Of a stretch of 64,000 nucleotides of DNA, positions 1 to 10,944 are shown piece by piece (position 1 is the stretch's first letter; the number at the start of each line of letters is the position of its first letter). The position numbers and the translations under genes were made by a program. Source of the DNA: Papaver somniferum (Eukaryota; Streptophyta; Magnoliopsida; Ranunculales; Papaveraceae). The notes under the pieces were generated by a model, which saw only the letters and a list, made by a program, of their open reading frames with translations, ran no database searches and was not told the DNA's origin. The stretch covers positions 153,442,210-153,506,209 of the forward strand of contig NC_039359.1 of the NCBI RefSeq assembly GCF_003573695.1, in the 5' to 3' direction.

Positions 1-1087
1 ACCTTTAATGTACCGTAAAACTGTTTTAGCTGCAACTAGATGAACATAAGTAGGAGCATGCATATACTAACAGATTTGATTCACTTCAAAACAAATCTCA
101 GGCCTTTTCTATGTGAGATATTATAAAGAACCAACTATAAACTTGTATTTTGTTGGTTCCCCATCATTTGGCAAGAGCTTAAAAGAAACATGACATGGAG
201 TATTACATGACTTAATTCGCACCAAGTTTGTTTTAGACAAGAGATCTAAAGCATATTTAGTCTGAGATAAGAAATAAACCAATTTTGTTTTTTTAACTTC
301 CAACCCCAAGAAGTAATGTAAGTCACCTAAGTCTTTGATAGGAAATTGAGATGATAAATGAGCAATGATTTTGTTACAATGAGAAGGACAAGAACCAGTG
401 ATGATAATATCATCTACATAAACCAATATAATTGTAATATGATCACCCAACTTCTGAACAATTAGAGGGGAATCAGCTATAGAAGGTACAAAATCCAGAG
501 CAATTAGAGAGTCTGATAGCTTTTCATACCAAGCTCTAGGAGCTTGTTTAAGGCCATATAGAGATTTCTTGAGTTTAAAAACAAAGTCAGGATGATCTTT
601 GTCAACATATCCAGGTGGTTGAGTCATAAAAACTTCTTCTTTCAGGTCACCATGTAAGAAGGCATTACTGATGTCTCCAATCAAAATTAACATCCAAGGA
701 TAACACAACTCTTATGGTAACAGGTTTCACAACTGGAATGAATGTGTCATTATAATCAATGCCTTCTAAGTGACTAAATCCCTTAGCAACTAATCTAGAT
801 TTGTATCTTTCTATAATGCCATCAGGATTATATTTAATCTTGTAAACCCACTTACATCCAACAAGGTTCTGAGAAGGATCAGGGGATACCAAGTCCCATG
901 TGCCAGCATTTGTTAAAGCTAAACATTTATTTCCTGTAGATTTAACCCAGACTTTTAGTTTAGAGGCTTTAGAATAAGAACTTAGAGCTTTGATGGATAG
1001 AGAACTAAGATAAGTTGTTGGAAGAACATGTTTATTGTTAAACATGACTTTAGGTTTAAAAATACCACTCTTGCCTATGGTTTGCAA
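1..1087 (-). pseudogene. Copia reverse transcriptase (fragment running off the window)
   Basis: The conceptual product contains the copia RT hallmarks: GCKWVYKIKYNPDG and YKSRLVAKGF near the start, LKEEVFMTQPPGY, KSLYGLKQAPRAWY, and the catalytic YVDDIIITG block. The YVDD aspartates supply the metal-binding pair. Two overlapping open segments (665-1087 and 121-708) are in different frames, so there is a frameshift near 690. Downstream of 121 the homology continues to the window edge (a HAPTYVHLVAAKTVLRYIKG-like block typical of the connection before RNase H) with in-frame TAG codons. It is non-functional. Confidence 0.88.
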
Positions 1088-1215
1088 AGAGTGGAAGGAA
1101 GATACAAAAGTGGAAGATGTAGTAGGAGTGTAAGTAGTAGGTAATATAATTGACGTTGATAAAGAATGAGGTTCAGTATTAGAGGAAGGGGAGTCAATAG
1201 TAGTAGAGGGGAAGT

Positions 1216-1870
1216 TTAGTAAGTTAGGTAAAGAAGATAAATCAACTGATTGAGCTTTGAAAAAGGAATGGACTCTTCATGAAAGACACCATGTCTAGGG
1301 ACATATACCTTTCTAGATTTAATATCAAGGCATCTATATCCTTTATGACAAGAGTTGTACCCTAAGAAGACACATTGAGAGCTCCTAGGTTGAAGTTTAT
1401 TATCAGTATATGGCTTCAACCAAGGAAAGCACAGGCAACCAAAGTTTTTGAGAAAGCAATAATCAGGTTTCTTCTTAAAAGTTATTTTAAAAGGACTAGA
1501 GTTAGGACAAGATTTTGTAGTAAGTTTATTAATCATAATATTAGTTGTGGAAAAAGCATCAAACCAAAATTCAGGAAGTAGAGAGGATTGTATTAACAAA
1601 GTTCTAGTGATTTTCATAAGATGTATGTGTTTTGATTCAGCTACATCATTTTGCTCAGGTGTATGAGGACAAGTTATTTCATGAACAATGCCACACTTAG
1701 AAAGAATTTCTTTAAGAATTTTGTTCACAAATTCACCCCCACCATCTGTTCTAATAGTCTTAATTGTGGAATTGAACTGATTCTCAACATATGACTTGAA
1801 AGAATTGAAAACAGAGGTAAAATCAGGCTTAAGAAAAAGGTGATATACTCAATAAAATTTAGAATAATCA
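1216..1870 (-). pseudogene. Copia integrase core and C-terminal region
   Basis: The segment encodes the second half of a copia integrase: a TDGGGEF-like catalytic block just upstream of 1740, then HTPEQNDVAESKH (the conserved PQQNGVAERK motif carrying the catalytic Glu), and FGCLCFPWLKP with VFLGYNSCHKGYRCLD, the usual C-terminal copia signature. It lies between protease (upstream on the minus strand) and RT, as expected for copia. The upstream part is broken by stops around 1730-1870. Confidence 0.85.
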
Positions 1871-1909
1871 TCAATAATGTTCACATAATGTCTAAAATCA
1901 TCAACTGAA

Positions 1910-3180
1910 TTAACAGGGCCCCCAATCATCCATATGAAGTAAGAGTAAAGGTGCAGTAGAAATAGAAGTAGAAAGAGTAAAAGGTTGTTTATGACTTCTA
2001 CCTACTTGGAAGTCAATGCAAGAGAGAGGATTATTCAAATGATGAGTAGTTTTTAAAGATTCTTGTAAAAGATTGGAAAGAAGGATGAGCCAATCTCTTA
2101 TTACAAATGGCTGGTGAAGCTTTGACACATGAGAGAACTTTATATGATGAATGAAATCATACTGGATGATAAGAAAGACTGCACTGATCTTTATTTGGTG
2201 GATAAGAGAGACTTCATTGAAAAGGATAAAGACCATTCCTACTGGGCCCTTGAAAAAGAGTCTTCCATATAAAATTTTGGGCAGCAAGAGGAACACGGAA
2301 AATTTTATGTAAAACAAAGTCATGTGAAGGAACTGAAGCTAAAAAAGAGCCAGAATTTAAGACTTGCATACCTTCACCATTAGTTGCAGTAATAGAAGTA
2401 TCATTAGGAAATCCAGAAGTAGAGTCAATATTATTGGCATTGGATGTGAGGTGATGAGTTGCTCCAGAGTCCACATGTACCAGGGATTATGTCCTAGAAG
2501 ATTTGCAGAAGCAAGCATTGCTTGAAAATTTCTTGGAGGACCTCTTCCTTGATAAGATAAATTCATTATATTTCAGCACTCATTAGCTTCATGACCATAC
2601 TCTTACATATCTGGCAAGTTGGTTTGTCTCCATAATATATGTCAGGTGGTGGTGGAACATAAGCAGTGAAAGAGCCAATAAAAGTAGTTACTGGTGTGGG
2701 AAACAAGCCAGTAGAGCCTCTTCTATAATTTTTATTATTATTATGACAAAAACCTCTACCAGAGTAAGAGTTATTGTTGAAACCATTATTAAAACCTATA
2801 CCAAATTCTCTACCATACCTTTTGTTATAACCTCTGCCAGTACCTCTACCATTAGTGAAGAATGCATGATTTATTGATTCAACATGAGAATTAGTAGATG
2901 TACTATTTAAAACAATTCTCCATTAAGCATGAGATAATGCAATCCAGTGCTATTGACCGGTGGATGAAAAATCCGGATCGAAGTAGCAAAGGAATTATAA
3001 TCAGAATCAAGACCAAATATAAGGTGACAACTACAATCTCATTATCAGAAATACGACATCCAAAAGCATCTAATTTCTCATATATTTGTTTAATTTCACT
3101 ACCATAATGATAATAATTCATAACCTTTGGACCACTCAAATGGTATCTGCCTCGCTAAGATTGGTACCCGGCTTTAGCAA
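1910..3180 (-). pseudogene. Copia gag, zinc knuckle, protease and GAG-pre-integrase remnant
   Basis: Descending from 3180, a gag (UBN2-like) stretch with EIKQIYEKLDAFGCRISDNE is followed by an Asn/Gly-rich segment. A CQIC...GHEANEC zinc knuckle around 2580-2640 is readable only with a frameshift. Then comes the aspartic protease motif MDSGATHHLTSN at about 2440-2474, whose DSGA is the active site, and a GAG-pre-integrase segment at 1910-2323. Frames change at least three times, so no intact polyprotein is possible. Confidence 0.8.
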
Positions 3181-3231
3181 TCGTGGTGGTGAGGACATAA
3201 ATTTATTTTAACAATTCCAGGCTTAATAGGT

Positions 3232-3420
3232 TGTTAGGATATCACTCCAGAAATTGCTTTTTGACTTCTGGAAGCTGAAAAGTCAGAAATAAGTTTGGAT
3301 ATTCAATTTTAGAATGACTTTTAGAGGAAAAAAGTTAATTTTTTGTGAAGCAAGGACATTATGTTTTTGACTTCTAAAAAATAGAAAAACTTCTGCTTCT
3401 GGTATCCAAACATGCTACAA
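3232..3420. mobile_element. Short MITE-like repeat, copy 1
   Basis: A roughly 190 bp AT-rich block begins with GGATATCACTCCAGAAAT and ends with CTTCTGGTATCCAAAC, i.e. imperfect inverted ends of the type TTTGGATACCAGAAG. A second copy with the same ends and interior (GACTTCT, TTTTAGAA, TTTTTGTGAAGCAA) lies at 36472-36633. It is probably a non-autonomous hAT-like MITE; I could not fix a target-site duplication. Confidence 0.5.
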
Positions 3421-3458
3421 GTATAAGGGCTTCACAATATAATTAAATATGTGGACGC

Positions 3459-3466
3459 CTTTCAAT
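3459..3466. repeat. Target-site duplication of the MULE, left
   Basis: CTTTCAAT directly precedes the left inverted repeat and recurs perfectly at 11844-11851 directly after the right one. Confidence 0.85.
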
Positions 3467-3509
3467 CCTAGTTTAATTGGGGGCCATAACTTCCAATTGG
3501 GGGCCATGG
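3467..3509 (+). repeat. Left terminal inverted repeat of the MULE
   Basis: About 43 bp, starting CCTAGTTTAATTGGGGG and containing CCATAACTTCCAATTGG. It matches the complement of 11802-11843 with one single-base indel and about five mismatches. The sequence just inside both ends is also loosely similar. Confidence 0.85.
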
Positions 3510-3631
3510 AATTTTGTTTTCCCCCCAAAATTTTCAGGGGTGTAAATATCGCAATATGAGTATACTATTTTACCCTTCACTAATTGAAAATCAGTTTCAC
3601 TAATTAACTATTCTAATTAAGGCCCCTAATC

Positions 3632-3638
3632 TATATAC
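3632..3638 (+). promoter_or_regulatory. Possible TATA box of the PMD gene
   Basis: TATATAC lies about 185 bp upstream of the predicted PMD start, followed by a CT-rich stretch typical of plant 5' leaders. Weak, position-based call. Confidence 0.35.
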
Positions 3639-3817
3639 CCTAACTAAATCAAAGAGAAAATCAGTTTCTCTTTTATCTTCATCTTCCTCTCCTCCCTTTC
3701 TCTTCTCCACCTCCACCATTAACGACTCCACCTCCACCGAGGAAAATTCTTCGAACCGATTCATCGCTTAATAGTCGATGATAAAAATTTAATCGACGAT
3801 TAACTTCTTCTACAAAT

Positions 3818-3957
3818 ATGGCTAAAACAAAGCAAACCGCTCGCAAAGCACTTCAAATTCCTAATCTTGTAGATACGGTGAATGCAAAGGTGTACGTGCG
3901 AAGAGCTCCTGAAGCAAGCAAATCGAAACCCAAAAAGGGAATGGCTCCAATTAGAGG
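3818..3957 (+). other. Predicted exon 1: histone H3 N-tail mimic
   Basis: The ATG-initiated exon begins MAKTKQTARK. Alanine at position 2 predicts Met removal, leaving AKTKQTARK, against ARTKQTARK in H3, so the K4, T6, R8 and K9 equivalents are all kept. Similarity ends at residue 9: no STGGK follows, so it is not a captured H3 gene. The rest is basic, with KSKPKKG. It ends at a GTACGTG donor at 3958. Phase 2 is completed by the AG at 4600-4601, giving an uninterrupted join into the PMD exon 2 frame. Confidence 0.7.
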
Positions 3958-4044
3958 GTACGTGAACTTAAACCCACATCCTATTAGATGTTTTGGTTGT
4001 TTTTTGATTGTGTAATCGAGATTGGTAACTGAAAAATAGAAGTT

Positions 4045-4545
4045 ACAGAGTGAGAGTCGTTAGCATCGAAGAAATAATACCCTAACGACTCTTACATTGC
4101 ATGCTTTTTCTATGAAAAATCGTTAACCTGTTAGTGTAAGTATGATGACCCTTGTTCTGCTACTTCGACCTTTTGTGCCCTAGAATAGAGTCGTCGCCAT
4201 ATTAGGTTGAAGATGACGACTGTAGTTTGATGACCCCAAATTAGTGCGTAACGACTCTGGGTTGAAGTTGAAATGCCTTCTGTTGGAGAAAATGATAGAG
4301 TCGTCAGTAGTATATAATCCCTAGACTAGAGTCTTCAGTAATTTATAATCCCTAGAGTCGTCATCTCTTTTATAGGGTCGGCAGTTACTTGTTTGACGAC
4401 CCAAGTTTAATCTTTAACGACCCTTTAAGGACCAAAATCATCCTCACTGTCCAATTTTTGGAAAGAGTCGTTACCTTATAAATTACAGTCGTTACCTTGT
4501 AATGAAGAGTCGTTAGTTTGTTAGAGCATATCATTGACGACTCTT
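4045..4545. repeat. Motif array A (RAGTCGTYA), in PMD intron 1
   Basis: About 17 copies of AGAGTCGTTA, AGAGTCGTCA, TAACGACTCT, TGACGACCC and close variants lie within 500 bp, in both orientations, 15-60 bp apart. They are dispersed rather than head-to-tail. The array lies within the predicted first intron of the PMD gene (3958-4601). Confidence 0.8.
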
Positions 4546-7309
4546 TAACTGATAGAGATAAAGTTGATGTCTTATAAAAAAAATTCGTGTTTGGAATGTA
4601 GTGACAAGAAAACGAAAGACAAGGTTGAAATCACGATAACTCCTCCTTCGAAACCTCCCCGCAACAATAAATACTTACTTGCCGGTCTATTGCGCGGAAG
4701 AAGGCCAAGTGAGGTATCATTTTCTATCACCGAACCAAGAGACAAAGGTAATGAGTTGTCTGATTCGTCAGAATCAGACACTCCTGTTGTTTCAGCTAAC
4801 ACTAGTGCTGAAGAAGAAGATGAACAAGAAGAAGAGCAAGTAGAGGAGGAACATGGTATACAACATGAGATACAAGAAGAAGAGATTCAAGAAGAAGAAG
4901 AGGAACAAGAAGAAGAGCAAGAAGAGGAGGAAGAGGGTGAAGGTAATGGTAGTGGTGATGATGAGGATGATGGTAATGAGGAGGAACAACATAAAGGTAA
5001 TAATGGCGGTGATGATAATGATGATGAGGAGGAAGAGAATGAAGGTAATGATGATGAAAAGGATGAAGGTGGTGATGATGGTAAAACCACTGTTGAGTAT
5101 GAGGAAGAGAATGCAAAGGCGAAAAAGCCGGTAAAGAGGGTTAAGAAGGATGTAACAGATATTGCACCCAGTGCGAGACACGTTCCCGCTACTCATTTGA
5201 TGTTGCCTCCTCTTATAGGTGGTAAACTTAGAGGAGAACCTAGATATGGGGGCAAAGTTCTATTTGGATATCCTGGATCGTGGGCTCATTGCATTAGTGA
5301 GACAATCGTAAGAATCCCAAATTTGCTTGCTATTTGATTAGTTGGTGTTAACTTGTTTATGTTTTGTTTTTTAAATACATGTTTGTTTATGTTTTGTAGG
5401 ATCATAAGGATGTCGCACGTCTTTTCCGGCACCAATCTTCTTTCAAGAAAATGGAGTTGTGGCCGCTAGAAGGTGAATGTGCAAGAGTTAGAGATTTGGT
5501 TGAAAACTCAGGTTTGTACAATGACGTTGTGAACTCTGTGATTGCGTATGACAATGTCGCAGTATCTAGTTTTTGTGAAAGGTATCACGCTGAAGTCGAC
5601 ACATTCCAACTTCCTTTTGGTGAGATGGCGATAACTCCTGATGACGCAGAACATATATTAGGGCTGTAAGTCGAAGGAAAATCAACCGGTGAGAAGTTCA
5701 AGAGAAAGCCTAGTTGGGAAGACATCTATATATGGACCAAGAACTTGTTTGGCTGGGATTCCGAGAAGACTAATGGGCTTTTCGAGAAGGGACATAAGTA
5801 CCCGAAGAAAGAGTTCAAACTTTTAGATCTTAGGAACATGTTTTCTGGGACATAAAAGAAGGAAAAAGAAGGAGGTCTCTCTGATATGGAATGTCGCTAT
5901 GCGGAGGCTGGGTATTTGTTGTATGTCCTTGCGTCGGTTATATTTACTGACACCAAAGGTAACCGGGTGAGCGCCAACCTTCTTCAGCTTTTGGATCCCT
6001 TGGAAGATGTGATCAAGTACTCTTGGGGAACTGCCATAATTGCACACCTGAATGGTCAGCTTTCTCAGGGATCTCGCAAACTAACTTCTCAAATTAATGG
6101 GAATTTGGCTCTAATCCAGGTATTTGGATTGATGAACGTTTTCTTATTTTTGTACATTTTAAAAATTGAATTATTTATGTTTATTTCATTGGTTGCTATA
6201 GGTGTGGATTTATGATCATTTCCCATCACTGATCAAAGATAATGAATATGTAGAACTCAAGCCAAAATGGAGCAAAGGTAGTCCAACGGGAACCAAATAC
6301 TTGTTCACTAGTTCTCAAGATAGGGAACAAACTGATGCGTTGATACAAATGCGTCAAAAACTTGACAAAATCACGGCTAAAGAGGTAGTCTTCAATCCGT
6401 ACAAGAATAATAGAGTTGGTGCAATGGAAGATGTCGTGTATTACCATGGCCCTTTGTTTCACCCTAACGGTTTTTCAATGTAAAATCCGATAAGAATCAT
6501 GCGTTAACTTGGTTTTATTCAAGATTCACCCGATGAAGATTATGTACCTCCGTTCAAGCACAAGTTGGAAAAGTGTGAGGCTGGCGAAGCGGGTATAAAG
6601 GTGGCTTATGAACCTGAAGTTGATGTCAAGCATTGGAATGATAGACACTATAGTCTTGTAGACATCTCATGGTGGGTGCATGTGGATGAAGGTCATGAGG
6701 CAACACCGGATTACGTCGAATGATATGAAGGCTTCTCCCATGGTAGGGTGATATGGGTAGATCCGACTCCGGGTAGGAGGACCAACAGAGCATCCACCTC
6801 TTCTTCTTCTCAAGTCGACCGTAGAGATGCTATTTCCATTTTGACACTAGTGGTGAGTATTTAATTTTGTAATTGTGTTATTCATCTACATATAAGAGAG
6901 TTAATGTGAAATTGTTTTTAAATGCATATAGAGGGAGCGAATGAAGCTTCTTTTCAAGGCTTTTTGTTGCTCGGCTGACAAAGGGGAAGTGATGGATCCT
7001 GCGAAGCAACGTCGGTACGCTGATTACTGCACGCACATTGAAAATCCCAATGCAAGGAAGATGTTCAAGGAGCTGGCTAAGGAAGGTAAGAGGAGCCGGA
7101 AATCCCGTAGACAAAGAGCACAAGAAGTTGCTGAGCATGGCCAAAGTAGCCAACATCATGATGAACATCCCTCAGAGGTACAAGAAATTACTAGAGGAGA
7201 TGTTGGTTCCCCAGAGGGTGCTCCTCCTAAGAAAAGTCGAAGATTAGCAGGTCAGGGAGGCAGTAAGGTGGTGGTCGAGGTCGAGATGGTCGACTTCAAC
7301 TTATGTTAA

Positions 7310-7870
7310 TTTTACTCTATGAATTGAACTTAAGTGTGTGTTGAAAAAACTTATGTGTTTGGTTTGGAGTCTTCGTTTCGAGTACTTTTATGTTTGGTAA
7401 CTCCTGTGTTTGTTGAAAATACTATGTTTTCAAGTATGCTCGTTAGAACCATGTAGTACTCCAATGGACACAACATTTCCCTTCCTCATACCAAGGGTCG
7501 CCATCTTCGTTTCATACTACTTTGACGACCCTAATTTTATTTACCACTTCAACACACAGAGTTGTTAATATCCTCAAATAGAGATCTAACGACCATTTTT
7601 CCCAAAACATCTAGGAGATGGGAAGAATATTTCTGGATAGAGTCGTCAATGTTTATAATGAAATCAATGACGACCCTTGGTTAACAAAATATATCCAGGA
7701 GGTCTGAATTTATTTGGCTAGAGTCGTTAGCTTTTTCATGTCAATGACAACTGTTTGTTGGATTTAGGAGTCATTACTCTGCTATGGATACCTGTGACGA
7801 CTCTCATTTTGAAACTAAAAAGGATTTTGATTTCATTAGGAAAATAACATTACATCTATCTCGTATTACA
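7310..7870. repeat. Motif array B, between the convergent gene ends
   Basis: After the PMD stop, the roughly 180 bp to 7490 show nothing notable. From about 7490 to 7805 there are about nine copies or near-copies of the GTCGT motif (AGGGTCG, TTGACGACCCT, AGAGTCGTCA, ATGACGACCC, AGAGTCGTTA, GTGACGACTCT). This is the shared 3' region of the PMD and transposase genes. Confidence 0.75.
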
Positions 7871-9874
7871 TAAGAGTTAATATGGGTATTCTTGAAGTTG
7901 ATGCATCAAATGTTCGTCAATGTTGTATATTCTTTATGGTGAATGGAACTTAGTTTCCCCATTACGTATTGTCCATAACCCATCGAAACGTTCCAGCTGA
8001 AATTAAACGAGGAATGTTATAAATTTGAAGCATGACAGAAGTATAAATATTAACGGAATACTCACTTTTTCCTTAAGCCACGTCTCAGTTGTACAATTAC
8101 AGTTCATCACTTTTCCACTTGAAGCTTTCGCTCGAAATCTGTGAAGTTCAGCCATCATATGCTTTATTGCCCACCATGACACTTAGTGTGAAACCCCGCG
8201 TAGCAATTGTTTGTCTTCCAGGTATTGCTTAAAAAACGGTCCTTACTATACACTCCATCTGAGTCACTATCTTGCTAAGATCATCCTGGGCGTTCTCATG
8301 AATAGCTTCATGTACAGTAACTACCCCACCAGTGTTTTCTCGAAGAATTTTCTTCAAACGTCCATGGGACTACTCTGTGATACTAGTGGACTCATTTTTT
8401 TAGTGTTTGTACTTATTGGTCCATGCATAAACAAACTTCTCCTTCCAAGGATTCAACCAGGTATCTTGGCAATAGTCGACCACCTTCTTATAATCCGTAC
8501 TCCAAACATCGATGAACTTTTGGCAAATTTGCATAGTACTTTACTTCGGTCTTCGAATGGGTCAAAAGGTCCCAATCTTTTCATAAATCCTCCTATACAT
8601 CCCCCTCTTCATCAAATTTTTCCTTGGCTTTCTTTTTCTCTTCCGTTATCTCTTTTTTTGAAAGTTTACTAAGACGCTCATATTCTTCCTTGGAATGTTG
8701 ATTACCCTTTGCAGGTTTGATCTTTTGGATTTGATTCTTGCAATTATTAAAAAGATTCTTTTGGATGTGCCCCGTACAAATAAAATGTTGAGCAAGGGGA
8801 AAAAATTGACGAACGACACTCATGACTGCAAAATCCCTATCCTTAAATATAACCTGCGGTGTCTCTTTGCCACGGTAAATCAACCCAACTTGTTCCAAAG
8901 CCCAAACATAGTCTTCTATTTCTTCCTTTTCCATAAAGCACCATGCCACGGTGAATGATTGCTTATCCGAAGTATGACTATCCACGTTCAACAACGGCAT
9001 GTTATACTTGTTGGTTTTATAGGTGCAGTCTATGAACAAGACCTGGTAAAAGCACTGTGCCAAATGCATCATCCTGGGATGGACAAGAAAAATATGAGTC
9101 ACTTTGTCGCCCGGATCGACCCTTGTTTGCATGGCATAATTATGTTTTTCTGCCAACCACTCTGATTGTTGCATAATTAATCTACCATCCCATTCAGTTC
9201 TCTTGATCGTTGCTTTGGCAGCGTAGATTGTGGAAAGAATAGACAAGTTTGACTTATCTTCCGCCTTTATTGCATTTAGAATCTTAAGGGGCCTACATCA
9301 CTTCATCTTCCGAACCTTTTCCATTTGATGTGGTTTCAATCGGGCATATGCTGGGTGCCCTAAAAGAGTACTAGGTGGAGGATGGTTGTGACGACCATCC
9401 GGAATACTATACATCCACCATAGTAGAGTTTTGAGATGCCTTTTGAAAACAATCCTGAAGGGGCATTTTATTTTCTTCGACGAAGTTTTGTAGACCCTCG
9501 TCGTCTTCTTCACATACTTGTAGTTCTTCCCTTTGTGACTTTCTTCCTTATCCCCCGCTCTCTCGCATACCATCTCCATTTGCTTACAATCAACGTGTTT
9601 GCTTTGAACAATTACGCACATATTCTCTTTTCCCTTGGAAATAATCCATTCCTTGACCTCAGTCTTTGTTTTCCACGTCTACATTAAACAAATAACATGT
9701 TCATTATAAAATACTAATTAAACAATTTTCATATGGATATACATTGACTCAAACAATAAAAACGTACCAAATCGGTCATATATGCTTGGGAGGTATCCGG
9801 GCCGATAGTGTCGAGGGGTTCAGGTTGAGAGCTCACTCGTACAACCAACTAAAGAAAAAGAACAAAAAAATCAG

Positions 9875-10140
9875 TATAGGGTCGTCACTCTTTAAGATGT
9901 TAATATGACGACCCAGACAGTCGTCAGCAAAATTTACAAGTGAACGACTCTTTAAGTCGTCACCCAGATTTCCTGTAGACAAACGACCCTTTTGTCGACG
10001 TATGACGACTCTTCTTTATAAAGTGACGACTCTACATTGATAGATATAACCAACTCTGCCCAGTTTTCACCTTGAATCGTCACCTTGTATACATATAAAA
10101 TAACGACTCTAAGAGTCGTTCTATGATACATATGAAGATT
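9875..10140. repeat. Motif array C, in transposase intron 1
   Basis: About twelve copies in 265 bp (GGGTCGTCA, ATGACGACCC, CAGTCGTCA, GAACGACTCT, AAGTCGTCACC, ATGACGACTCT, GTGACGACTCT), including the near-perfect inverted pair AACGACTCTAAGAGTCGTT at about 10103-10121. The array ends just before the promoter of the trihelix-like gene. Confidence 0.8.
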
Positions 10141-10245
10141 CGTTTGGTTTTAATCTTTACGGATTAACGATTCATGTTAGTGGGTGCATTTGTTTTTGAA
10201 TTTAACTCAACCAAATGTGGTTGAGGCAGTTTGGTCGCTCCATTC

Positions 10246-10253
10246 TATATAAA
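10246..10253 (+). promoter_or_regulatory. TATA box of the trihelix-like gene
   Basis: TATATAAA lies about 100 bp before the ATG at 10356. It is followed by AAAACCCTAATT and a CT-rich leader, as in plant core promoters. Confidence 0.55.
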
Positions 10254-10355
10254 GAGGTCCATATCTCACCTATTCCATATCAAAACCCTAATTATCAACC
10301 TCCTCTTCTCCTTCTCATTTAATTACCATTTAAGAGCAAAAAAAAGAGAAACAAC

Positions 10356-10819
10356 ATGATTTCATTCACTAATGAAGAGAATTTTGCCATTACAAGAGCT
10401 TGGAAAACAGTCACTAACCGCTTTGAAAGTCTAGACAAAGACATTGATGAAACATTAGATGCTTGGTGGTACCGTGTATTCATCGTTTTTGTGGCGTTGG
10501 ACGAAAATTGCAACTCAAGGTCTTTGAAACAAGTCAAGGAACGCTTCCAGAAGATACAATTCGAGTGTGATGTTTTGAAAAGAGAACTTAAGGCTGTTAG
10601 GGAAGCCTTTCCGGATATGTTGAGTGTTGTAAGAGTAAGTATTTGAACAAGAGGTAAAACTTATAAAAAGCTTTGATCGATACTAATTAAGTATATTTGC
10701 ATTTTCAGTTGGGGAAGGCGTATCGCTATTATGAGGAGCTTCGTGGGGAAAAGTTTGAGCTCCACGATTGCTACTTTATCTTGGAAGGCACTAGATATAA
10801 CTACGCCATATATGATTAA
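10356..10819 (+). CDS. Small trihelix/SANT-like DNA-binding protein of the MULE
   Basis: Two exons, 10356-10634 and 10709-10819, joined in phase 0 by a GTAAGT donor and a TTTTCAG acceptor, give an uninterrupted 129-residue protein. It begins ISFTNEENFAITRAW with a second Trp pair in LDAWWYRVF, then RSLKQVKERFQKIQ. Exon 2 adds LGKAYRYYEELRGEKFELHDCY. This is the layout of the plant NAM-associated/trihelix-like Myb domain found in proteins encoded by DNA transposons. It lies antisense inside predicted intron 1 of the transposase, flanked by motif arrays C and D. Unlike its neighbours it has no stop. It could recognise the array motif, which is an inference. The family call rests on pattern only. 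Confidence 0.72.
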
Positions 10820-10944
10820 GTGTATAAGTGCACCTTTATTTTCTATTGTATTTCATTTCCTTCAATGCAACGCTATGCGAGATGTATGCCTTTTACGATT
10901 CAATGAAATGATTCTATGAAATCAAAAATTATGAGAATCTAGTG

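Larger units (their letters stand above)
1..3185 (-). mobile_element. Decayed Ty1/copia retrotransposon, truncated by window edge
   Basis: Read on the minus strand, coordinates descend in the copia order gag, protease, integrase, reverse transcriptase. Each domain is recognisable but carries stops or frameshifts. The 3' part (end of RNase H and the 3' LTR) lies beyond position 1. The 5' end stops near 3185 inside gag, without a visible LTR or primer-binding site, so the copy is also 5' truncated. Copia is distinguished from gypsy by integrase lying upstream of RT. Confidence 0.9.
3818..7309 (+). pseudogene. PMD (plant mobile domain) protein of the MULE, with H3-tail-like N-terminus
   Basis: A five-exon model with consistent phases: 3818-3957, 4602-5307, 5400-6119, 6202-6852, 6932-7309 (about 864 codons). 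Exon 1 encodes an H3-tail-like start. Exon 2 is strongly acidic (Glu/Asp runs, 4800-5100). From the end of exon 2 the plant mobile domain follows: ARLFRH, ELWPLEGE, FQLPFGEMAITPDDAEHILGL, then YLLYVLASVIF, YSWGTAIIAHL, and a basic tail with KKSRR. PMD proteins of the MAIN/MAIL type act in the nucleus in gene and TE silencing, and many PMD genes ride on TEs. In-frame stops at 5667, 5853, 6481, 6508 and 6721 break the domain. Each is one transition from a likely sense codon (CAA or TGG). The exon 1 to exon 2 join is inferred from splice phase. Confidence 0.82.

Noticed and set aside
3818..3957. A captured genuine histone H3 gene
   Set aside because: Identity covers only the first ten codons; no STGGK, no histone fold, and the frame continues into unrelated basic sequence.
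4792..5196. Antisense ORFs opposite the acidic region of the PMD gene
   Set aside because: They arise from the GAA/GAG/GAT codon runs of the real plus-strand exon and give meaningless Leu/Ile- or His-rich translations.
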